Source of the DNA: Pseudomonas sp. StFLB209 | Lineage (GTDB): Bacteria > Pseudomonadota > Gammaproteobacteria > Pseudomonadales > Pseudomonadaceae | Reading direction: 5' to 3' | DNA length: 64,000 nt | Assembly: GCF_000829415.1 (NCBI RefSeq) | Contig: NZ_AP014637.1 | Coordinates: 6,268,374-6,332,373, forward strand | Shown here: one piece after another, positions 1 through 8,227 of the stretch | Numbering within the stretch: position 1 is the first letter of the stretch | Layout: every line of letters begins with the position of its first letter | Made by a program: the position numbers and the translations under genes | Notes under the pieces: generated by a model | Seen by the model: only the letters and a program-made list of their open reading frames with translations | Told to the model about the DNA's origin: nothing | Database searches by the model: none

Positions 1-332
1 GGCCCGTCGCCGTGGTAAGCGAAGTCGAAGCGTGCATACAGGTGCGCATGCCGCTGCTGCCAGGAGTCGCGGATCAGGTCGAAGTACGCTTGCGGGATTG
101 CCAGTTGGCTGAGCAATGCCTCGTCATCGACCACCCGCGCCACCACATCCAGGCACATCTGGTGCAGCTCCTGGGTCGGTGCTTCAAGATCGCGGGTGAC
201 CTGCCGCTCGTTGAACTGGTAGTAGTGCCGCTCGTCCCAATAGCGCTCACCGTCGATGGTGTGAAAGTCGAAACCTTCACGTTCGGCAGTGGCGCGCCAG
301 GCTGGGCGCTCTTCGATGCTGATCCGTTTCAT
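1..332 (-). CDS. Glutathionylspermidine-synthase-like ATP-grasp protein (YjfC-like), partial
   Basis: Only the first 110 residues are in the window; the gene runs off the left edge. The reading frame starts at an ATG at 332 and begins MKRISIEERPAW, followed by a stretch rich in Trp, Tyr and His (YWDERHYYQF), which I recognise as the N-terminus of the GspS-synthetase-like ATP-grasp family. In E. coli the equivalent gene (yjfC) ends the yjfIJKLMC operon, and here it lies 12 bases downstream of the YjfM-like gene, in the same order. The family is related to the enzyme that joins glutathione and spermidine, but the actual ligation carried out by YjfC-type members is not settled. The C-terminal ATP-grasp catalytic part is not visible, so activity cannot be judged. 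Confidence 0.85.
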   Translation of the reverse strand, partial: MKRISIEERPAWRATAEREGFDFHTIDGERYWDERHYYQFNERQVTRDLEAPTQELHQMCLDVVARVVDDEALLSQLAIPQAYFDLIRDSWQQRHAHLYARFDFAYHGDG

Positions 333-344
333 CCAACAGATTCC

Positions 345-1070
345 TTAACCGCCGAAGCTGGAGCGGCTGCTGCTCTTGCCACTCCAGCCGCTGCGCGCAC
401 TGGCCTGGCTGCCGAAACCGCCACGCGACACAGTGGACGACACCGACGAGCCACTGCCAAGGCTGCGGCCCAGCGTGCTTTTACTGTAGGTCTTGTCGGT
501 GCTGTAACGGGCCTGGGTCGAGCGGCTGAAGGTCTTGCCGCGGTCGATATGGGTATAGAGCGAAGAGTTGTAGTAACCGCCGCGATCATCGCGGCCCATG
601 TACACCGGCTGCGCGTAATAGCGGCCACTGTTACCGAAGCCGTTGCTGAGCAGGTTGCCAATCAGCAACCCGGTAAGGAAGTTGCTGGTCGCGCCGGGGT
701 TGGACTGGATGATCTGCTGGTTGGTCTGGTCCAGCACCTCTTTGGGCACGTTGCCGGCGAACGACAGCTCGAAACCGCCGAGTTTTGGCGAGTATTTGCC
801 GTCGCTGCCAACCTGGCAGTAGTCCGGCACGAAATCTGCTTCGCAGGAGGCCTGGTCGTCGTAGGTCGGGGCAATGCGCCGGTGATCGGTCAACGCCTCC
901 ATGAACGAGTTGGAACAGACCTCGATCGGCACCTTGGCGTCGGTGCATTCCTGCACGGTCTTGAAGGTGGTCTTGGTGGTGAAGTTCGGCTCATCATCCG
1001 ATGACCCGCAGGCACTCAGGGCCAGCGGCAAGGTACTGACCAGCACGAGCTTGACTGAACTGCGTCTCAT
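345..1070 (-). CDS. DUF1190 lipoprotein (YjfM/YgiB family)
   Basis: A 241-residue envelope protein. A signal peptide ends in the lipobox LSAC with Cys21 as the likely lipidated residue. The middle domain has several Cys residues (near positions 42, 52, 79 and 85) that could form disulfides in the periplasm. The last 50 residues are a low-complexity tail of Ser, Gly and Arg. This architecture matches DUF1190 (YgiB/YjfM). A good Shine-Dalgarno (GGGGAG) precedes the ATG. It sits 15 bases after the DUF350 gene and 12 before the ATP-grasp gene, so it is certainly co-transcribed with them. Function is unknown; pairing with a DUF350 membrane protein and an ATP-grasp ligase is a recurrent genomic association. 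Confidence 0.88.
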   Translation of the reverse strand: MRRSSVKLVLVSTLPLALSACGSSDDEPNFTTKTTFKTVQECTDAKVPIEVCSNSFMEALTDHRRIAPTYDDQASCEADFVPDYCQVGSDGKYSPKLGGFELSFAGNVPKEVLDQTNQQIIQSNPGATSNFLTGLLIGNLLSNGFGNSGRYYAQPVYMGRDDRGGYYNSSLYTHIDRGKTFSRSTQARYSTDKTYSKSTLGRSLGSGSSVSSTVSRGGFGSQASARSGWSGKSSSRSSFGG

Positions 1071-1085
1071 GATCGCTCCCCCGGC

Positions 1086-1511
1086 TCAGTTCGACGGTGT
1101 CATGCAGGCCGCGTTGAGCATGCCGACACTGACCGCGACACTGGCGGCGTAGATGGCCGCGGCCATCTCGCCCTTGGCAATGCGTGCCGACAGGCCCTTG
1201 AGCACCAGGCTGGTGGCACCGAACGCCAGCAACTGGACCACTGCCGCAATCAACGCCCAGACCACCACGTCCAGAATATTGATGCTGTAGGCGATGACGT
1301 TACTGGCGGGCAAGGCGAAACCGATCAACGAACCGCCCAGGGCCAGGGCCGCTGCGCTGTTGTTGTCGCGGATCAGGACAAACTCTTTGTGCGGGGTCAC
1401 CCGGCTGTAGATGAACTGGAACACCGCGAACAGTAGAGCGGCGACCAGAATATAGAGAATGAAGCCGAACACCGCCTGGGCATCGAGCGACATACGCAAC
1501 GCGTCGAGCAT
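1086..1511 (-). CDS. DUF350 inner-membrane protein (YjfL-like)
   Basis: A 141-residue protein with about four hydrophobic helices (roughly residues 14-34, 52-72, 78-100 and 115-135), typical of the DUF350/UPF0719 family, whose members usually consist of one or two such units. It is the YjfL equivalent in this yjf-type operon, located 17 bases downstream of the DUF2491 gene. No catalytic motif is visible. DUF350 proteins recur beside glutathionylspermidine-synthase-like ATP-grasp proteins, as here, which suggests a shared envelope function, but no biochemical role is established. Confidence 0.85.
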   Translation of the reverse strand: MLDALRMSLDAQAVFGFILYILVAALLFAVFQFIYSRVTPHKEFVLIRDNNSAAALALGGSLIGFALPASNVIAYSINILDVVVWALIAAVVQLLAFGATSLVLKGLSARIAKGEMAAAIYAASVAVSVGMLNAACMTPSN

Positions 1512-1528
1512 GAAGATTTCCTTTTCTT

Positions 1529-2182
1529 TTATAGAACGTTGATGTCTGTAGAAAGCAGCGTCACACCGACCGCCGTTGTAAGGGTAATGTTCCCTTGCTC
1601 GTCTTCTTCCACCGAGAACAGCAAAAACTCACGGCGGTCGATCAGGCCGGTTTCCCGCGCATAGAGCATGCTCAGGTGTTTGACGCGGTAGGCAGTGTCA
1701 GGACTGACGACGTTCTCGTCCATAGGCGTGAGTTCGGTCTGACCGGTCTCGGTGCCCCATTGGCGCTCGAACACTTCGCCTTCATGCTCATAGGTCGGCA
1801 GGCCGATTTTCGAATCCGGCCCGGTCAGGCGCAGAAGCTCGTCACGGCTGTTGATCGGCGTCGCGCTGTAATAGCCGAACAGCACGATATCCTGAATGTC
1901 CTCAGGCAACGGCCCGTTGCTGAGGATCTGCAGAAAGTAGTCTTCATCGTCGAGATAGAAGCGGCGCAGCACCATGGCCTGGCCCAGATCGATCTCCCCC
2001 ACCGCCCAGACCTTTTCATCGCCCGGCAGCACAACATAGCTGTGGCCATCGAGCAGCAGTTTCAGGGAAGAGTCCAGACACAACATGCCACCGCTGCGCA
2101 GCCCCAGCGGACTGGAGGCACTGGCAGCCGTGTTTTTCGGCAGGGGCGCTTCCAGGCCCATGACTCGCTTGAACCAGCTCAT
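1529..2182 (-). CDS. DUF2491 family protein (YjfK-like)
   Basis: A 217-residue soluble, acidic protein with no signal peptide or membrane helix. Sequence character and position match DUF2491 (E. coli YjfK). Its ATG at 2182 overlaps the stop of the upstream ion-channel gene in an ATGA arrangement, so translation is probably coupled to the channel. Function is unknown. In E. coli this gene directly follows the PspA-like yjfJ, whereas here the channel and a rhomboid gene separate them. Confidence 0.82.
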   Translation of the reverse strand: MSWFKRVMGLEAPLPKNTAASASSPLGLRSGGMLCLDSSLKLLLDGHSYVVLPGDEKVWAVGEIDLGQAMVLRRFYLDDEDYFLQILSNGPLPEDIQDIVLFGYYSATPINSRDELLRLTGPDSKIGLPTYEHEGEVFERQWGTETGQTELTPMDENVVSPDTAYRVKHLSMLYARETGLIDRREFLLFSVEEDEQGNITLTTAVGVTLLSTDINVL

Positions 2183-3204
2183 AATGCGTTTCCTTGAAGC
2201 CGAGTGGATGCAATGTAGAAAATTTCACCGCCCTCGATACGCAGATCGTTGGCGGGGTTGAGTTCGAAATGGCTGCCCTGCGGCGTCCGATAACCGATCA
2301 GGGTGGCGTTGAATTCCTGGCGCAGGCGGATATAAAGCTCGCCGCAGGTGATGCTGAAACCGGGCGACAACACATGACGGAACTGGGTTGCGCCTTCACC
2401 GATGCACAGCAGTTCGTTGATTACGGTGCTCGAACCCGGATCCTGGGCCGAACGCACCAGCATCTCGATGGCCATGTTGGAGGTGCATTCCAGTTCCGGG
2501 GCATAGCTTCTGGCCAGGGCGGCGCGTTCAGAGTTGTCAAAATGGGCAACCACATGACCGGCAGGCTCGAGTTTTTTCAGGGTCAGGACAATCGCCAGGG
2601 TCAGGCTGTCGGAGCGGGTGTGCACCAGAATCCGTTCAGCGCCACGAACCCCGGCGCGTAACAGCACCGCCGGCGAATCGAGCGAATCGCCCTTGATGAA
2701 TGAGGCATGGCCTGGCATCGGATTTTCAGTGATCAGCGAATCGCAGATCACCAGCCCGCCGCTGCGGGTGCGGCAGTCCTGGCTGAGCAGTTCGACAATC
2801 CGCTCGCTGGCATCACCGTCCCAGCCGACCAGCACGGTATGGCCGCTTAGTGCTGAACAATCGCCCTGCCCTTTCATGTTGCGTCTCCAGATATCGCCAA
2901 CCGACGTCGACGCCTTGCCAATCACTGTGGTCAGTAACGCAATCCCGCCGAGCATGATCCAGGTACTGGTAATCAGCTTGCCGGCAGCAGACTTGGGTGA
3001 CAGGTCGCCGTAGCCCACGGTGGTGGCCGTGGTCAGGTAAAAATAGGTGAAATCCAGCCCGCTCAGCAGATGCTCTTCAGCGGCCAGGGCCAGCAACAGG
3101 TAAGACAGCAAGTAGTGACCGAGCAAAAACATGCCGATTCCGGCCCAGCCGAAACGCTCGAAAAAAGCAGACACATGACGCCTGAGCAACAGCAACACCA
3201 TCAT
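2179..3204 (-). CDS. Two-TM potassium channel with RCK (TrkA-N) domain
   Basis: A 341-residue protein. The N-terminal part has a first helix (about residues 18-40), a pore loop with the canonical K+ selectivity filter TVGYGD at 62-67, and a second helix (about 78-98). From about residue 118 a Rossmann-like RCK/TrkA-N regulatory domain follows (TVLVGWDGD), and the last 70 residues resemble a TrkA-C type domain. It therefore looks like a ligand-gated K+ channel of the MthK/Kch type in the inner membrane. It overlaps the DUF2491 start by 4 bases and follows the rhomboid gene by 64 bases. Its presence inside a yjf-type operon is unusual relative to E. coli. Confidence 0.9.
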   Translation of the reverse strand: MMVLLLLRRHVSAFFERFGWAGIGMFLLGHYLLSYLLLALAAEEHLLSGLDFTYFYLTTATTVGYGDLSPKSAAGKLITSTWIMLGGIALLTTVIGKASTSVGDIWRRNMKGQGDCSALSGHTVLVGWDGDASERIVELLSQDCRTRSGGLVICDSLITENPMPGHASFIKGDSLDSPAVLLRAGVRGAERILVHTRSDSLTLAIVLTLKKLEPAGHVVAHFDNSERAALARSYAPELECTSNMAIEMLVRSAQDPGSSTVINELLCIGEGATQFRHVLSPGFSITCGELYIRLRQEFNATLIGYRTPQGSHFELNPANDLRIEGGEIFYIASTRLQGNAL

Positions 3205-3268
3205 TGGCGCAATCCATTTATCAGAACCCGGTATGTTTCAGCGGCTCGGTCGCCACCATCGCCCTTAC

Positions 3269-3817
3269 TCAGACCTTGCCTTGCCCGGCATGCAGCAGCC
3301 TGGCTGCGAAGATTCCTGCCAGCGCACCGCCGATATGTGACTCGAACGATACCCCCGGTGACGGCAGAAAACCCAGCACCAGACCGCTATAACCGGCCAG
3401 AGCGATCAACGCCACCAGCAGGCTGGCGAAGCTGCGTTGATACCAGACCCTGGCCAGCAGATAGGTCCACAGGCCGAAAATCAGGCCACTGGCGCCAACG
3501 TGCAGGCTGGTACGGCCAAACACCCAGACCAGACCGCCGCCAAACAGGCAGACCAGTATCACCACCCAGGCATAGCGCTTGACACCCTCGGTCGCCACCA
3601 GCCAACTGAGCACCAGAAACGGCAGCAGATTGCTGAGCAGGTGGGCGAAGGATCCATGCAGCAGTGGCGCCAGGGCAATGCCCTGCAAGCCTGAAAGATG
3701 ACGCGGCAGGATACCGTGGCCCACCAGGCTATAGCCACTGGCCGCGTTGTAGATCTGTACGGCGAGCATCAGTGCCGCCAGACCGAGAATAACGCGAAGT
3801 CGGGTCGAGAATGCCAA
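3269..3817 (-). CDS. Rhomboid family intramembrane serine protease
   Basis: A 182-residue multi-helix membrane protein. The rhomboid signature is complete: HLLSN near residues 59-63, the catalytic Ser110 in GASGLIFG, and the catalytic His161 in the last helix (SHIGGALAG). It is a minimal rhomboid without the extra N-terminal cytoplasmic domain seen in GlpG. It would cleave membrane-anchored substrates; the neighbouring K+ channel, DUF350 protein and PspA are possible partners, but this is only contextual. The gene is between the PspA-like gene (140 bases away across a REP element) and the channel gene. Confidence 0.9.
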   Translation of the reverse strand: MAFSTRLRVILGLAALMLAVQIYNAASGYSLVGHGILPRHLSGLQGIALAPLLHGSFAHLLSNLLPFLVLSWLVATEGVKRYAWVVILVCLFGGGLVWVFGRTSLHVGASGLIFGLWTYLLARVWYQRSFASLLVALIALAGYSGLVLGFLPSPGVSFESHIGGALAGIFAARLLHAGQGKV

Positions 3818-3895
3818 GCGGTCTTCCTTGTCTATGGCGTTGCGGCTTGATAAGCGTTCGCCCGCCGCGCTGTCGCGCAGCAGACACAGAACCCG

Positions 3896-3920
3896 GTAGG
3901 AGCAGCTTCAGCTGCGAAGC
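3896..3920. repeat. REP (repetitive extragenic palindromic) element, single copy
   Basis: In the 140-base gap between the PspA-like and rhomboid genes is a GTAGGAGCAGCTTCAGCTGC-type sequence with a GCAGCT/AGCTGC stem at 3902-3915. It resembles the abundant intergenic REPs of Pseudomonas (GTAGGAGCGG-CTTC-AGCCGCGAAG class). It may limit read-through or stabilise the upstream mRNA end. No partner REP or RAYT gene is in the window. Confidence 0.7.
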
Positions 3921-3957
3921 CTGCGCAACTGAAGCCGGTACTGTTAGCTGCCGCCTG

Positions 3958-4659
3958 TTACTGAGGTGTCTGGCGAGCCTTCAAACGCGCCAGTACATCG
4001 TCGGCACCGCTGCTGCTGGCGCCGATGCCGGCTTCCTGCAGACGGCGCTCCAGATCACCGCCATTGGACTGGCTGGCCAGTTCTTCGGCGGCTTCAAGCT
4101 TGGCGTCCTGCTCGTCCTGGCGTTGCTTGAGACGGGCCAGCGAACCGACGGCGGTCTCGACCGCGCCATTGGCACCACCGGTGGCATTGGCGGTGGCGAC
4201 ACGGGCACGCTGCACGGTTTCCCGGGCCTTGGCCATCTCGACCTGCTGCTTGAGGCCGCGAATCCGCGCCTCAGACTTGACCACCTGCTCTTGCAGCAGC
4301 GCAGCCTGCTTGCCGAACTGGTCGGCCAGGGCTTTTTCCTGATCACGCTGGGCCTCGATCTCGGCGATCTTCGCCGCGCACTCGACGGCCAGGCTTTCTT
4401 CGCCCTTGTTGAGGGCTTGCAGGGCACGGTTTTCCCAATTGGCGATATTGGTGCCATGTTCTTCAAGGCGCTGCGCAGAAAGCTTGTGCTTGGCCTTGAT
4501 ACCGATCAGACCTTCACGGGCCTTGGCCAGTGCGTTGTCAGCGTCGCGGATTTCCTGGTCGAGAATCCGCAGGGCGTTGGCGTCGATGATTGCCTCACCG
4601 GCTTCTGATGCGCCACCGCGCACGGCAGTGACCAGTTTTTTCCAGATGCTTGTCGTCAT
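3958..4659 (-). CDS. PspA/IM30 family protein (YjfJ-like)
   Basis: A 233-residue, almost entirely helical protein. Long heptad-like coiled coils rich in Ala, Glu, Gln and Lys run from about residue 25 to 215, which is the PspA/IM30 (ESCRT-III-like) architecture. The N-terminus MTTSIWKKLVTAVRGG could form the amphipathic membrane-binding helix. Such proteins coat and repair stressed inner membrane. Its position after the DUF2170 gene (27 bases) matches YjfI-YjfJ. No PspB/C/F genes are in the window, so this is probably a Psp-independent paralogue. Confidence 0.88.
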   Translation of the reverse strand: MTTSIWKKLVTAVRGGASEAGEAIIDANALRILDQEIRDADNALAKAREGLIGIKAKHKLSAQRLEEHGTNIANWENRALQALNKGEESLAVECAAKIAEIEAQRDQEKALADQFGKQAALLQEQVVKSEARIRGLKQQVEMAKARETVQRARVATANATGGANGAVETAVGSLARLKQRQDEQDAKLEAAEELASQSNGGDLERRLQEAGIGASSSGADDVLARLKARQTPQ

Positions 4660-4685
4660 GAGTGTTCTCCTGCCAAAACCGCTAT

Positions 4686-5339
4686 TCAGTCGATGAAGTG
4701 ATCTTCGAAAGCTTCTGCCGCACGAATCACGTTGTCGGCCAGCGTCAGCACTTCCTGGACGATCACGGTCAGGCTGGAAGCGGCACTCAATGCACCGAAC
4801 AGGCAGTAGACTTCCTGGCCGTCGGCCAGACGCTCGATACCCACCGCCGACAGCGGGAACAGGTCACGGCTGCGCAGCACGATGTCGTTGAAGGCTGCGG
4901 TGTCCTTGACCCGGCTGACTTCGATCAGGGTGGTATCGGCGAGGATCTGCTCGCCAACCACGGCCAGATAGACCGGCAGGTCGCCGAACTCCTTGAGGAT
5001 CAGACGGATACCGGTTTCGGCACCGTCGGTGAGGGACAGGTCGATCTGCCCCAGGCTGACGAGCTCAAGCTCGGCCAGCGATTGATGCAACGAGCTGATG
5101 GTCCAGTGGGTGTTCCCGGTCATGAAATCCTCCAGATTGATTCGTTTACCGAGGTAGGGCTGTCGCAAAGCTTTTTCGATACCGCGCAGGGCATCGACGT
5201 TTTCAGGACGGATCCAGAACTCACGTTTGACCAGACCCGCGTCCTTGAGGCGTTGGCGCATTTCGCGCATGTAGTCGGTCGAGCTTTTCAAGCTCTTGCC
5301 CTGTTCAGCAGTGGTTGCGCCCCCGGTCTTGCGAGGCAT
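4686..5339 (-). CDS. DUF2170 family protein (YjfI-like), first gene of the yjf-type operon
   Basis: A 217-residue soluble protein matching DUF2170/YjfI. An ATG at 5339 is chosen; it gives MPRKTGG and the usual length, while a longer frame to 5369 adds ten atypical residues. The first 60 residues (KSSTDYMREMRQRLKDAG, then LVKREFWI) resemble a ribbon-helix-helix DNA-binding element, so the protein may also regulate its own operon. The remainder is the DUF2170 domain with alternating strands and helices. It is the promoter-proximal gene of the operon running to the left edge. Confidence 0.8.
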   Translation of the reverse strand: MPRKTGGATTAEQGKSLKSSTDYMREMRQRLKDAGLVKREFWIRPENVDALRGIEKALRQPYLGKRINLEDFMTGNTHWTISSLHQSLAELELVSLGQIDLSLTDGAETGIRLILKEFGDLPVYLAVVGEQILADTTLIEVSRVKDTAAFNDIVLRSRDLFPLSAVGIERLADGQEVYCLFGALSAASSLTVIVQEVLTLADNVIRAAEAFEDHFID

Positions 5340-5408
5340 AGGCACGGCTCCCTGGATTGGTTGTGGCAATGGAGGTGAACGCTATCAGATACCCAGGCCG
5401 AACAAAAG

Positions 5409-5422
5409 CCTCACATGTGAGG
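5409..5422. promoter_or_regulatory. Perfect 14-bp palindrome upstream of the yjf-type operon (candidate operator)
   Basis: CCTCACATGTGAGG is an uninterrupted palindrome 70 bases upstream of the DUF2170 start, between that gene and the pepN terminator. It has no loop, so it is better read as a dimeric-regulator binding site than as a hairpin. The regulator is not identified. Confidence 0.4.
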
Positions 5423-5502
5423 ATTTTTGTAGAATGTTTCATCGTGCTTATTCGGCCACTGACAAACGCAGCCACGTCAGTTAGAAGCACCATACCTGCG
5501 AT

Positions 5503-5539
5503 AAAAAAGGGCGCTATCGACCATGGCCGATAGCGCCCC
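5503..5539 (-). terminator. Rho-independent terminator of the pepN operon
   Basis: An 11-bp perfect stem (GGGCGCTATCG paired with CGATAGCGCCC) closes an 8-base loop and is followed, on the minus strand, by six T residues. It starts 20 bases past the pepN stop and separates pepN from the yjf-type operon. Confidence 0.9.
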
Positions 5540-5559
5540 TTCTCCAGCGAGAACCCTGC

Positions 5560-8214
5560 TTAAGCCAGGCTCTTGCTCACCACCTCAAAGACATCAGCCG
5601 ACAACTCACCGCTGCTGCGGATACGCTCAAGCTCGGCCTTCATCAGCGCCTGACGGGCGCTGTCGTACTTGCGCCAGCGGGTCAGCGGCGCCAGCTGCCG
5701 CGAGGCGATCTGCGGGTTGAAGCCGTTGAGTTCGATGACGATGTCGGCCAGGAAGCGGTAGCCCGAACCATCGGCGGCATGGAAGTTGATCAGGTTCTGG
5801 CCGGCGAAAGCACCGATCAGGGCACGGACCTTGTTCGGGTTCTTGATGTTGAATGCCTTGTGCTGCATCAACTCGCGGACCCGTGCCAGGCCACCCGGCA
5901 AGGTGCTGCCTGCCTGAACACTGAACCACTGGTCCATGACCAGCGGGTTGTCCTTGAAGTGTTCGGCGAATACCGCCAGTGCCTGGGCGCGCTCCTGCTC
6001 GAACGGCGAGTTGACCAGCACCGCCAGCGCGGTCAGGCGCTCGGTCATGTTGTCGCTGCTGTCGAACTGGTCGATGGCCGCCGCCAGCACTTCAGGCTTG
6101 CCGCTGAGCATCAGGTACGACAGGGCAATGTTCTGCAGCGCACGGCGGGCAAAGTGCTCTGCCTCGGCGATGTAGGCGGTGTTGCGCGACACTTCGCGGT
6201 TGGCCTGGTAACGCGCCCAGAGACTGTCGAACAGGTTGTCGGCGATGGCTTTACGGGCAAACTCGCGAGCGGCATGAATGGCATCGACGTCGGCGACCTG
6301 GCTGATTTCGGTGAGGTACGCCTCACCCGGCAGCGACAGCATCTCGGCAACCATCGCCTGATCCAGGGTCTCGTCAGCCAGTACCGTGCCCAGTGCAGTC
6401 AGCAGCCGCTGATCGAGTACCAGTGGCTGGCCGGCCTGATGCTGGCCGATCAACTCTTGCAACACCTGCACCGCCAGTTGCTGGCCCGCTTCCCAGCGAT
6501 TGAAGCCGTCGCTGTCGTGCTGCATCAGGAACATCAACTGGTCGCGGCTGTACGGGAAGCTCATCTTGACCGGGGCCGAGAAACCGCGCAGCAGCGATGG
6601 CAATGGCTTGGCAGGCACGTCAACGAAGCTGAACGTCTGCTCGGCCTCGGTCACCGAAATGACCCGGCTGGTGCCTTGCGCAGCAGCTTCGCCACTCAGG
6701 CGCAGGGCGATTTCGTTGCCCTGCTCATCGAGCAGGCCCAACGCCACGGGAATCACGAACGGCAGTTTTTCCTGCTTGTCCGGGGTAATCGGGCAGCTCT
6801 GCCGGAAGGTCAGGCTGTAGGTGCCGGCAGCGCTGTCATAGGCTTCGCTGACGTCCAGGCGCGGGGTACCGGCCTGGCTGTACCAGCGTTTGAACTGGGT
6901 CAGGTCGACGCCGTTGGCATCTTCCATGGCCTTGATGAAGTCGTCACAGGTCACCGCCTGGCCGTCATGGCGCTCGAAGTACAGGTCACTGCCTTTACGG
7001 AAGCCCTCGGCACCCAGCAGGGTTTGGAGCATGCCGACCACTTCCGAGCCCTTCTCGTACACGGTCAGGGTGTAGAAGTTGGAGATCTCGATAAAGCTGT
7101 CCGGGCGCACCGGGTGCGACATGGGGCCTGCATCTTCGGCAAACTGGTGAGTACGCAGGTAGGCGACGTCCTGGATGCGCTTGACCGTGGCGGAGTTCAT
7201 GTCGGCCGAGAAACCGGCGTCGCGAAACACCGTGAAGCCTTCCTTGAGCGAGAGCTGGAACCAGTCGCGGCAGGTCACGCGGTTGCCCGACCAGTTATGG
7301 AAGTATTCGTGGGCCACGATCGCCTCGACCCGCTGGTGCGCGGCATCGGTGGCGGTTTCAGCGCGAGCCAGCACGGCGCTGGAGTTGAAGATATTGAGGC
7401 CCTTGTTCTCCATGGCGCCCATGTTGAAGTCGTTGACCGCAACGATCATGAAGATGTCCAGATCGTACTCGCGGCCATAGACCTCTTCGTCCCAGCGCAT
7501 GGACTTCTTCAGGCTGTCCATGGCGTGCTGGCATTTGTCGACGTTTTCGGGTTCGACATAAATGCGCAGGGTGACTTCACGCTGGCTGCGGGTGGTGAAG
7601 GTGTCTTCAATGCACCACAGGTCACCGGCCACCAGGGCGAACAGGTAGGCCGGTTTCTTGAACGGGTCTTCCCAGGTTGCCCAATGGCGGTCGCCGTCCT
7701 GGCCGCTGGCAATCGGGTTGCCGTTGGACAGCAGGACCGGATAGCGCTGCTTGTCGCCGCTGACCGTGGTGGTGAAGCTGCTCATCACATCCGGGCGGTC
7801 GAGGTAATAGGTGATCTTGCGAAAGCCTTCGGCCTCACACTGGGTACAGAACATGCCGCTGGACTTGTACAGGCCTTCCAGTGCGGTGTTGGTTTCCGGG
7901 TGGATGCGCACCGTGCTGTCGACCGTGAAGCTGGCGCTGGACGGCTGCAGGGTCAGGTGGCTGTCGGTGAGTTGGTAATCGGCCGGTTGCAGCTCGCGGT
8001 CATCGAGTTGCAGCGACACCAGCTCCAGTTGCTGGCCATCGAGCACCAATGCCGGCAAGCCAGCGCCGCGCTCGGGGTTGCGGCGCATCACCAGTTGCGC
8101 ATGCACCAGGGTGTGGTCCTCGAACAGCTCGAAAGTCAGGTGCGTCTCGTCGATGAGATACTCGGGCGCCTGATAGTCCTTGAGGTAGATCACTTGCGGT
8201 TGTTCAGTGCGCAT
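5560..8214 (-). CDS. pepN: Aminopeptidase N (M1 family)
   Basis: An 884-residue cytoplasmic zinc aminopeptidase, the normal length for proteobacterial PepN. The substrate-recognition motif GAMEN is at 266-270, the zinc-binding HEYFH at 302-306, and the third zinc ligand Glu325 in LKEGFTVF; all key residues are intact. A Shine-Dalgarno AAGGA precedes the ATG at 8214. It follows the DUF2797 gene by 13 bases and ends at a strong terminator. It trims N-terminal residues in the last steps of protein turnover. Confidence 0.97.
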   Translation of the reverse strand: MRTEQPQVIYLKDYQAPEYLIDETHLTFELFEDHTLVHAQLVMRRNPERGAGLPALVLDGQQLELVSLQLDDRELQPADYQLTDSHLTLQPSSASFTVDSTVRIHPETNTALEGLYKSSGMFCTQCEAEGFRKITYYLDRPDVMSSFTTTVSGDKQRYPVLLSNGNPIASGQDGDRHWATWEDPFKKPAYLFALVAGDLWCIEDTFTTRSQREVTLRIYVEPENVDKCQHAMDSLKKSMRWDEEVYGREYDLDIFMIVAVNDFNMGAMENKGLNIFNSSAVLARAETATDAAHQRVEAIVAHEYFHNWSGNRVTCRDWFQLSLKEGFTVFRDAGFSADMNSATVKRIQDVAYLRTHQFAEDAGPMSHPVRPDSFIEISNFYTLTVYEKGSEVVGMLQTLLGAEGFRKGSDLYFERHDGQAVTCDDFIKAMEDANGVDLTQFKRWYSQAGTPRLDVSEAYDSAAGTYSLTFRQSCPITPDKQEKLPFVIPVALGLLDEQGNEIALRLSGEAAAQGTSRVISVTEAEQTFSFVDVPAKPLPSLLRGFSAPVKMSFPYSRDQLMFLMQHDSDGFNRWEAGQQLAVQVLQELIGQHQAGQPLVLDQRLLTALGTVLADETLDQAMVAEMLSLPGEAYLTEISQVADVDAIHAAREFARKAIADNLFDSLWARYQANREVSRNTAYIAEAEHFARRALQNIALSYLMLSGKPEVLAAAIDQFDSSDNMTERLTALAVLVNSPFEQERAQALAVFAEHFKDNPLVMDQWFSVQAGSTLPGGLARVRELMQHKAFNIKNPNKVRALIGAFAGQNLINFHAADGSGYRFLADIVIELNGFNPQIASRQLAPLTRWRKYDSARQALMKAELERIRSSGELSADVFEVVSKSLA

Positions 8215-8227
8215 GCGCGAATCCTTT

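Noticed and set aside
12..1004. 330-codon plus-strand frame at the left edge
   Set aside because: Antisense to the DUF1190 and ATP-grasp genes, whose products and order are recognisable.
5409..5428. Palindrome CCTCACATGTGAGG plus T-run as a terminator
   Set aside because: The stem would have no loop and the position is upstream of, not after, a gene; a binding site is more likely.
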